The notes beneath the pieces were generated by a model. That model searched no databases, had not been told where the DNA came from, and worked only from the letters and a program-made list of their open reading frames with translations. The position numbers were made by a program, and so were the translations under genes. Positions 1-4,618 of a stretch of DNA of 6,417 nucleotides are shown here, piece after piece. This DNA comes from Crocinitomicaceae bacterium (lineage in GTDB: Bacteria > Bacteroidota > Bacteroidia > Flavobacteriales_D > Crocinitomicaceae), in NCBI GenBank assembly GCA_024643585.1, contig JAHEMP010000140.1, positions 1 through 6,417 on the forward strand. Reading direction: 5' to 3'. How positions within the stretch are numbered: position 1 is the stretch's first letter; each line of letters starts with the position of its first letter.

Positions 1-1
1 A

Positions 2-1216
2 ATGGGCGTGGATTTTGACGAATACGAGAGTTCAGGTTGGATGGGGCGTTATTTAGAACATTCGTATCCTGGGTATCCTGCCAATTATCCCAATACAAGT
101 GTACCTGACCCTTTGGCCATTGAAATTGGAACCGGTGTTTCGCTCGCTTTTCATCGCGACCAAGGAATTCCGGCTGGCTTATCCATAGAAGATCCCAACG
201 CGTTTTTCAATTTGATCAATAGTGTTGGTGTTGACCCACCGATAAATTTCCCAGACACGCATGCCGGTGATGAAATTGAATACATCATGCAGATGGAACA
301 ACAAGCCAACAGTTATGCCAGTCGATTGAACTCGGTTTACAACGCAGGTGCTAACTCATCAACAGTGTATCCAGATACTTATCCCTTTATTGCTCCGGCC
401 AATGCGCTACACAATCCTTTGGCACCGCAGTTGAAAATCATTGCTCGTTTGCTGAGTGGTGGTATCGGAACGAAAGTGTTCTTGTGCAGAATTGGTGGAT
501 TTGATACTCACGCCAACCAAGTGGAAACGAATAACACGTCCATGGGTGGTCACGCAGCCTTGATGTATCACATTTCTTCTGCCATGAAAGCCTTTTACGA
601 CGATTTGCAAAACCTTGGTTTATCAGAACGAGTGCTGTCCATGACCTATTCCGAATTTGGTCGTCGTGCTGCTTCCAACGCAAGTTATGGAACCGATCAC
701 GGAAATGCTGCACCTATGCTGATTTTTGGTACCTGTTTGAATCCAGGTGTTTATGGTGAAAATCCAGACTTGGCCAATTTGACCAGTGGAAATATTCCGA
801 TGCAACACGATTACCGACAAGTATTTAGTTCGGTTATTAAAGATTGGTTTCAAGCGTCAAGCGCAGCGATAGATCAGGTACGTTTTCAAGATTATATCGC
901 AAATAGAGTTGATTACATTCAATGCAAAGATTTAAGTACAGCCGAAATCTTCAAAGAAAACTTGTGGATGAACTGCTACCCGAATCCTAGTACCTCCAAA
1001 ACAACTATAGACTATTATCTGCATCAAGGTGGACATGTAGAAATCAATGTCATGGATCTAACCGGAAGAATCATTGGAACACCTGTAAATAGTGATATGA
1101 ACCAAGGCAATCACAGCTTAGATTTTGATTTGACACCTTATCAAAGTGGGACGTATATTTTTACACTGAAAACAAAAGATGCTTCCATTACGAAAAAAGT
1201 AATCTTCCAAAAATGA
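2..1216 (+). CDS. DUF1501 family protein with C-terminal T9SS sorting domain (5' truncated by window edge)
   Basis: This is the 3' part of a DUF1501 protein; the frame is open to the window edge, so the ATG at position 2 is probably an internal Met. The visible part starts at a GWMGRYLEH stretch, which in this family lies well inside the protein, so the signal peptide and N-terminal domain are missing. Family hallmarks, in residues of the visible part, are GGFDTH (165-170), SEFGRR (217-222), GTDHG (230-234) and DYRQVF (270-275). From family knowledge, DUF1501 resembles the alkaline phosphatase/sulfatase-like fold and the Asp/His residues could bind metal; substrate and activity are unknown. 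Residues 326-404 (YPNPS, then MDLTGRII and SGTYIFTLK, ending KKVIFQK) are a type A T9SS sorting domain, so the protein should be exported across the outer membrane and anchored or released. In Bacteroidota and Planctomycetota these genes often follow a DUF1800 gene, which would lie upstream. The stop overlaps the next start (ATGA). Confidence 0.93.
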   Translation: MGVDFDEYESSGWMGRYLEHSYPGYPANYPNTSVPDPLAIEIGTGVSLAFHRDQGIPAGLSIEDPNAFFNLINSVGVDPPINFPDTHAGDEIEYIMQMEQQANSYASRLNSVYNAGANSSTVYPDTYPFIAPANALHNPLAPQLKIIARLLSGGIGTKVFLCRIGGFDTHANQVETNNTSMGGHAALMYHISSAMKAFYDDLQNLGLSERVLSMTYSEFGRRAASNASYGTDHGNAAPMLIFGTCLNPGVYGENPDLANLTSGNIPMQHDYRQVFSSVIKDWFQASSAAIDQVRFQDYIANRVDYIQCKDLSTAEIFKENLWMNCYPNPSTSKTTIDYYLHQGGHVEINVMDLTGRIIGTPVNSDMNQGNHSLDFDLTPYQSGTYIFTLKTKDASITKKVIFQK

Positions 1217-2073
1217 GACAAATGAAGTATCTACTCGTTGTTTTGGTTTTGAGCCTTGTTTCACTGAAGGTTCAAGGACAAAATTACACCGTTCACAACA
1301 CTGGCAAGTCCTACCTTGGACTATTGGGCGGTATGAATTTCTCCATTCCTAGGATAACAGATCGGTATTCTGTGTTGACCTCTGCGGAAGAAAAGTTTGA
1401 AAAAGAATACGATAAATTTGGGAAAACAAAAGGAGCACAATTTGGGCTTCAGTACAGTTATAACTTCACGACTGCCATTGCCGTTTTGATAGGTGTTGGA
1501 TACGAAACCTTGGGTTTTAAGTATTTCACAAACTATTCTTGGGTGGATACACTTGAAAAGCAAGAATTTGCAAGAGAAATGCATCACATTCAAAAAATTT
1601 CCTATTTCACGGTTCCCATTCAAGCCAAATGGGAAATTACCAGAGGGCAATTTACCCCTTTTGTTCAAGGAGGCGTTTATATGGACTTCAGGCACCAAGC
1701 GACAAAAATTATTCATTACGACAACACGATTGATCAAGAGGAGACGGAAAATCAGCTTTCCTACTCCCCTCAAGTTTCCATCAAAGAAGATACTCGTAAA
1801 TTCAATTTGGGATTGACGGGAGGCGTTGGAATGAGCTACCACACCAAATACGCTACGTTTGGTCTGGAAAGTAATTTCAGATATGGCTTTTTTGATGTTG
1901 TGAACGACGAAACGCGGTATACCGACAGAAACGGTTTCGCTCTGCTTTATTTGGACGTTTTGGACCAATTGAAACTGAGTTCGCTAAATGTTCAAGCATC
2001 CGTTTCCATTCCGCTGAACAACGCGGTTCGTAGCAATATTATGAGAAAAACGAAATACTATAAAAAACGATGA
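1213..2073 (+). CDS. Outer-membrane beta-barrel protein (PorT/OMP_b-brl-like)
   Basis: A 286-residue protein with a clear Sec signal peptide: MRQMKYLL, a hydrophobic stretch to about residue 18, and cleavage near VQG-QN at residues 22-24. The mature part is made of alternating amphipathic strands separated by polar loops. Examples are SYLGLLGGMNFS (33-44), GAQFGLQYSYNF (74-85), AIAVLIGVGYETL (88-100), YFTVPIQAKWEI (131-142), FTPFVQGGVYMDF (147-159) and FNLGLTGGVGMSY (197-209). The strand IPIQAKW and the GG-V-Y/MSYH pattern are typical of the small 8-10 strand barrels that Bacteroidota annotate as PorT-like or outer-membrane beta-barrel proteins. No enzymatic motif is visible, and transport, adhesion or a structural role cannot be told apart. 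The start overlaps the upstream stop by ATGA, so translation is probably coupled. A second ATG at 1222 would give an equally good signal peptide, so the exact start is uncertain by three codons. Confidence 0.85.
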   Translation: MRQMKYLLVVLVLSLVSLKVQGQNYTVHNTGKSYLGLLGGMNFSIPRITDRYSVLTSAEEKFEKEYDKFGKTKGAQFGLQYSYNFTTAIAVLIGVGYETLGFKYFTNYSWVDTLEKQEFAREMHHIQKISYFTVPIQAKWEITRGQFTPFVQGGVYMDFRHQATKIIHYDNTIDQEETENQLSYSPQVSIKEDTRKFNLGLTGGVGMSYHTKYATFGLESNFRYGFFDVVNDETRYTDRNGFALLYLDVLDQLKLSSLNVQASVSIPLNNAVRSNIMRKTKYYKKR

Positions 2074-3269
2074 AAAAATTTAAAATAGTCCGTTTCTCCG
2101 CTTTTCAGTTACTCTTTGCATTGGCTATTGGACTTGGTCTGACTGCCTGTAAAAAGGAGGAATACAAACCCGAAGAATCCTTCATCAAAGTCTACAACGA
2201 CAGCAATGGAAATAGAAATTATTTTCCGTTGAGCATTCAACAAACGAGTGACAAAGGATTTTTAATGTTAAGTGCCTACAATGGCTGGAACATACATTTG
2301 ATAAAAACAGACATCGCCGGAGATTTGCTTTGGGAATATGACTTGCCTTCCAAATATGTTAACGCTGTTCCCAACTTGATTCAAAGAAATGGGAGCTTGT
2401 ACTTCGTTTGTATGGACGAAGTTGGATTGTTTACCTACATCATGAAAGTGGATGAAAATGGAAAATCAGCTCAGGAATTTCAACAATTTCAACAGATAAA
2501 ATACCCGTTGTATGTTTTTGATAATCAAAATGCGGTTTACATTCAAAATTACGAACGTTCCTCCTACAAAACAGGCATTCATGAACTAAATGACGCTATG
2601 GATCAAGTGCTTCAATCGGGAAGTGTGGACATCAATACCGATGTAGAAGACAAAATTGTCGACCACATCAACTACACCGGCAGACGGTTCCCTTTCTTTG
2701 TACACGTCACGCCAGAAAAGGATTACATCGTTATGAGTGGATTTAACAACTATAGTTTTTCCACGCTTTTCATGGACGCCAATTTGGATTTTTCAGGGGT
2801 TTACAATGGTTCTGGCTACGACGGTGGATTGAATGCAATTTTGCCTTTAGGTGCCAACCAATACGCCTTGGCACGTTTCTCCTTTTCCAATTTGTACTTC
2901 AATCCGAATACTACCCTGAATCCTACGGCCGTTGACATTACCGAATCTATTCCCGCACAAGGAAAAGCAGAATTGGATGCCAACAGTCCTGTTTTGATTA
3001 AAAATATTCGAATCAAAGAGACAGACTATGTTGCTTATTTAGCAACCACAAAAAGCAACCAGCTGCTACTAAGTCTTTATGCAAAAGGTTCGACCGAGTT
3101 GGTGGCTAGCAAATACTTTGGTCAGAGTGTCCCTTTAAAAGCGTGTGACTTTTTAATGACCGACGACGGCGGCCTTATTCTGTTATCGCGCGTTACCGTC
3201 ATGAGTAGCTTCAATCGCTGCGCGACCATCAAAGTGAAAAGAGAAGAATTAGAAACCCTTGTAGATTGA
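2070..3269 (+). CDS. Predicted surface lipoprotein with beta-propeller-like repeats
   Basis: A 399-residue protein whose N-terminus is a lipoprotein signal: a basic start, a hydrophobic core (residues 11-23) and the lipobox LTAC with the acylated Cys at 27. The residues after Cys are KKEEYK. This fits the K-(D/E)2 lipoprotein export signal described for Bacteroidota, which would place the protein on the outer face of the outer membrane. The body contains recurring strand-turn units of the type S-DKGFLMLSAYN (residues 60-72, followed by IHLIKTD) and TDDGGLILLSRV near the C-terminus (about 364-375, followed by CATIKVKREE). These resemble the blades of Bacteroidota propeller-like proteins with a T-DGG-I/L signature. 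No catalytic motif is visible and the function is unknown. It is the last gene of a three-gene operon, joined to the barrel gene by an ATGA overlap and followed directly by a strong terminator. A partner role with the upstream barrel protein is possible but only inferred from context. Confidence 0.8.
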   Translation: MKKFKIVRFSAFQLLFALAIGLGLTACKKEEYKPEESFIKVYNDSNGNRNYFPLSIQQTSDKGFLMLSAYNGWNIHLIKTDIAGDLLWEYDLPSKYVNAVPNLIQRNGSLYFVCMDEVGLFTYIMKVDENGKSAQEFQQFQQIKYPLYVFDNQNAVYIQNYERSSYKTGIHELNDAMDQVLQSGSVDINTDVEDKIVDHINYTGRRFPFFVHVTPEKDYIVMSGFNNYSFSTLFMDANLDFSGVYNGSGYDGGLNAILPLGANQYALARFSFSNLYFNPNTTLNPTAVDITESIPAQGKAELDANSPVLIKNIRIKETDYVAYLATTKSNQLLLSLYAKGSTELVASKYFGQSVPLKACDFLMTDDGGLILLSRVTVMSSFNRCATIKVKREELETLVD

Positions 3270-3356
3270 AAATTAACGATTCAAAAGACCAAAAAGCCTT
3301 CTTGTTTTCAGGAAGGCTTTTTGATTGAAATAAACTCCCATCCTATCGTTAATTTT
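3269..3356. repeat. 12-bp inverted repeat enclosing the operon terminator
   Basis: AAAATTAACGAT at 3269-3280 is the exact reverse complement of ATCGTTAATTTT at 3345-3356. The left arm begins on the last base of the lipoprotein stop codon, and the pair encloses the terminator hairpin at 3290-3323. The right arm continues into a T-run (3353-3357), so it could act as a second outer stem. It may be a two-tier or bidirectional terminator or a remnant of an element end; the sequence alone does not decide. Confidence 0.7.
3290..3323 (+). terminator. Rho-independent terminator of the three-gene operon
   Basis: A perfect 12-bp stem (CAAAAAGCCTTC with GAAGGCTTTTTG) encloses a 10-nt loop. The stem has a GC-rich top and a T-run on the 3' arm. 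The A-run on the 5' arm mirrors the T-run, so it could also stop transcription from the opposite strand. It starts 21 bases after the lipoprotein stop codon and closes the operon. This implies that genes further right need their own promoter. Confidence 0.9.
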
Positions 3357-3358
3357 TC

Positions 3359-3366
3359 TAGCTTTG
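3359..3366 (+). promoter_or_regulatory. Possible Bacteroidota -7 promoter element (TAGCTTTG)
   Basis: TAGCTTTG matches the Bacteroidota -7 consensus TAnnTTTG and lies just after the terminator structure, facing the cassette genes. No TTTG-type -33 element is seen at the expected distance of about 17-21 bases upstream. The 8-mer alone can occur by chance. If real, it would be the only visible promoter able to drive the first cassette, comparable in position to the common cassette promoter of integrons. Confidence 0.25.
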
Positions 3367-3459
3367 AGTCACTATGAATACAAACAACACCTTCCGGCCG
3401 ACCTGCAAGTATTTAAAAACGGTAATTATCAGTTAAGAATGTGCTGAATATACTAAGGG

Positions 3460-3483
3460 GATATGCGTACCGGTGCGCATATC
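3460..3483. repeat. Near-perfect 24-bp palindrome at the left cassette boundary
   Basis: GATATGCG (3460-3467) pairs with CGCATATC (3476-3483), and the centre TACCGGTG continues the symmetry. Eleven of twelve base pairs match, the exception being T3468 against G3475. The palindrome lies six bases before the motif GTTATGGGC. It could be the inner arms of a recombination site, an operator for a dimeric regulator, or a cruciform. Its position next to the cassette boundary favours the first, but this is not proven. Confidence 0.7.
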
Positions 3484-3488
3484 GACTT

Positions 3489-3497
3489 GTTATGGGC
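3489..3497 (+). other. Core-like boundary motif GTTATGGGC (left end of cassette 1)
   Basis: GTTATGGGC is the exact reverse complement of GCCCATAAC at 4385-4393, which lies at the end of the methyltransferase gene. The two enclose the 81-residue protein gene and the methyltransferase gene. In integrons, the TTRRRY at the start of a cassette complements the RYYYAA at the start of its own attC. The same geometry is seen here, but the motif departs from GTTRRRY at one position (T for R). Confidence 0.5.
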
Positions 3498-3535
3498 AAT
3501 TAAAAAAACGAAATTGAAATCTAAAATAAATAACA

Positions 3536-3781
3536 ATGACTGAAGTATTTATTACAAACATTGAAAATCAAAATCAAGCAGACAAAGTTGTAAAATCCAT
3601 TCTCAGCAACTACTCAGAATTAAAAATAAACACCGACTTGAATGAAACAGAATTACCTTTTCCTTGTGGTCACACTATTTTAAGAATTGTAGGAGATAAT
3701 TTCAATTCTGATGATATAATCACTTATCTAAATAAATTAGGCATTAAATCCCAAATCTTAGAAGATAAAATCTGTGCATAA
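3536..3781 (+). CDS. Small hypothetical protein, ferredoxin-like (HMA-like) fold predicted
   Basis: An 81-residue soluble protein with no signal peptide or membrane segment. By eye the predicted order is beta (EVFITNI, 3-9), helix (NQADKVVKSILSNY, 13-26), beta (LKINTDL, 29-35), beta (HTILRIVG, 46-53), helix (DDIITYLNKLG, 59-69) and beta (IKSQILE, 70-76). This is the beta-alpha-beta-beta-alpha-beta pattern of ferredoxin-like domains such as HMA metallochaperone domains. It lacks the CxxC metal site of HMA proteins and has only Cys44 and Cys80, so metal transfer is not supported. Similar small proteins are common in Bacteroidota as uncharacterised ORFs. The start at 3536 follows an A-rich leader and is the only good ATG. 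Its TAA shares one base with the ATG of the methyltransferase gene (TAATG), so the two are almost certainly co-translated and may work together. Confidence 0.75.
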   Translation: MTEVFITNIENQNQADKVVKSILSNYSELKINTDLNETELPFPCGHTILRIVGDNFNSDDIITYLNKLGIKSQILEDKICA

Positions 3782-4392
3782 TGGCTGAATTTTGGGAAGA
3801 AGCATTTAAGGACAAAAAAGAAATGTGGGGTTCAGAACCTGCAAAATCTACCATTTTGACAAATGACTTCTTTGTTGAAAAGAATATACAGAACATTCTA
3901 ATTCCAGGAATTGGCTATGGTCGGAATGCTAAAATTTTCAGAGATAATGGAATTGCTGTAACGGGAATTGAAATCTCACAAACCGCTATTAATTTAGCAC
4001 ACGAACATTTTGGTAATGATTTAATAATTCATCACGGTTCAGTAATCGAAATGCCTTTTGACAACAAATTATTTGACGGAATATTTTGTTATGGATTAAT
4101 TTACCTATTAGACCAAGAAGAGAGAGTAAAACTCATCCAAGACTGTTATAATCAACTATCAGAAAACGGATATATGGTTTTTACAGCCATCACAAAAGAT
4201 GCTCAAACATTCGGACAAGGAACAGAAATAAGTAAAGATCGATTTGAAATGTTTGGTGGCGTTAAAATATTCTTCTATGATAAAGAAACTATTGAAGAAG
4301 AATTTGGCAGATTTGGATTATTTGAAATCACAGAAGTTATTGAGAATTATCCGTTTCATCTAATAAAATGTAAAAAGAAAAAAAGCCCATAA
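3781..4392 (+). CDS. Class I SAM-dependent methyltransferase
   Basis: A 203-residue cytosolic protein. Motif I is ILIPGIGYGRNA (39-50), a variant of the glycine-rich SAM-binding loop. The acidic residue at the end of strand 2 is E64 in VTGIEIS. IIHHGSVIEMPF (82-93) is the motif II/III region and FDGIFCYGLIYLL (98-110) the motif IV region, and a C-terminal FYDKETIEEEFGRFG segment is typical of Methyltransf_11/25-type enzymes. The opening FWEEAF--KKEMWGSEPA resembles TehB/thiopurine-type methyltransferases, which act on small molecules, but the substrate cannot be assigned. It is translationally coupled to the small upstream protein. The last codons and TAA stop (4390-4392) lie inside the inverse-core motif GCCCATAAC, so the gene ends within the start of the long palindrome. 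This compact arrangement is usual for integron cassette genes. Codons are more AT-rich than in the upstream operon, consistent with acquisition. Confidence 0.88.
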   Translation: MAEFWEEAFKDKKEMWGSEPAKSTILTNDFFVEKNIQNILIPGIGYGRNAKIFRDNGIAVTGIEISQTAINLAHEHFGNDLIIHHGSVIEMPFDNKLFDGIFCYGLIYLLDQEERVKLIQDCYNQLSENGYMVFTAITKDAQTFGQGTEISKDRFEMFGGVKIFFYDKETIEEEFGRFGLFEITEVIENYPFHLIKCKKKKSP

Positions 4393-4415
4393 CACGGTAT
4401 ATAGCAAATAGGGCG

Positions 4416-4461
4416 TTTGGTGGTTTACACAAGTTCTGTGCTATTTACAAACACCGCCAAA
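4416..4461 (+). repeat. Hairpin in the centre of the long palindrome
   Basis: TTTGGTGGT (4416-4424) pairs with ACCGCCAAA (4453-4461), counting one T-G wobble; two further A-T pairs follow beyond a bulged C. The loop contains a small CACA/TGTG stem (4428-4431 with 4437-4440). The right arm overlaps the left arm of the hairpin at 4456-4474, so the two cannot form together. It may be part of the variable terminal structure of an attC-like site or act in the mRNA. Confidence 0.5.
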
Positions 4462-4478
4462 TTTTTAATTTGGCTTTT
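4456..4478 (+). terminator. Possible weak terminator after the methyltransferase gene
   Basis: GCCAAATT (4456-4463) and AATTTGGC (4467-4474) form a perfect 8-bp stem with a three-base loop, followed by TTTT. The stem is AT-rich except at its base, so termination would be weak. It shares bases with the hairpin at 4416-4461. It may serve as the cassette terminator or only as structure inside the palindrome. Confidence 0.4.
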
Positions 4479-4618
4479 AAAATGAATAAGTTAAAAACAA
4501 AATATAAAAATATGGCTCAGAGCAATTCTGAAAGGTTATCTCTTTCTATTGCCCTACTTGCCATATACTAAACGTTGTGCTTCATTAAGACTAACTAATA
4601 AAAACCAAATATTCAATT

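Larger units (their letters stand above)
3324..3535. other. Gene-poor junction between the operon and the cassette-like region
   Basis: No convincing coding sequence is seen here. The stretch holds the right arm of the terminator-flanking repeat, a lone TAnnTTTG element at 3359-3366, and a 20-codon open frame at 3374-3436 that I do not call a gene. It also holds a near-perfect palindrome at 3460-3483 and the core-like motif GTTATGGGC at 3489-3497. After that, an AT-rich leader of 38 bases runs up to the next start codon. It marks the change from the operon to the more AT-rich cassette region. Confidence 0.6.
3490..4574 (+). mobile_element. Putative integron-like gene cassette 1 (two genes)
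   Basis: The unit runs from TTATGGGC to the G of the next GTT core. It carries two same-strand genes with a short leader and ends in a long imperfect palindrome. Its two ends are reverse complements over nine bases. Flanking bases outside the nine-base repeats (ACTT and ACGG) show no target duplication, which argues against a simple transposon. No recombinase lies in the window. The identification as a cassette is an inference from architecture and from the second unit that follows it. Confidence 0.5.
4385..4580 (+). repeat. Long imperfect palindrome, attC-like, between the two cassettes
   Basis: The element starts with GCCCATAAC (4385-4393) and ends with GTTGTGC (4574-4580). Its inner arms are GTATATAGCAAATAGGGC (4397-4414) and GCCCTACTTGCCATATAC (4551-4568), which pair at 16 of 18 positions. 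Both mismatches are A opposite C on the + strand, hence T opposite G wobbles on the - strand, so the - strand folds better. AAC and GTT sit outside the arms with unequal spacers (3 and 5 bases), giving a lopsided stem. This is the layout of an integron attC: outer R'/R'' motifs, inner L' and L'' arms and a variable centre. At about 196 bases it is longer than most attC sites, and the outer motifs are non-canonical. It could instead be a Bacteroidota-specific palindromic repeat or MITE. Confidence 0.6.

Noticed and set aside
1321..1968. 215-codon open frame on the minus strand inside the barrel gene
   Set aside because: It lies wholly opposite a gene with a signal peptide and barrel strands, has no recognisable domain, and is best explained as a shadow frame.
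2152..2159. AAAGGAGG inside the lipoprotein gene, resembling a perfect Shine-Dalgarno sequence
   Set aside because: No start codon follows at a useful distance, it encodes the lysine/glutamate run after the lipobox, and Bacteroidota rarely rely on such sites.
3374..3436. 20-codon open frame starting MNTNNTFRPT in the intergenic region
   Set aside because: Too short to support as a gene, with no recognisable similarity or coupling; kept only as part of a low-interest finding about the -7 element.
3536..3781. HMA-type copper chaperone
   Set aside because: The secondary-structure order fits but the CxxC metal-binding motif is absent, with only two distant cysteines.
3489..4393. Transposon with 9-bp terminal inverted repeats
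   Set aside because: No transposase is encoded between the repeats and the flanking bases show no target duplication; the repeats also join a long palindrome that continues beyond the right end, which fits a cassette better.
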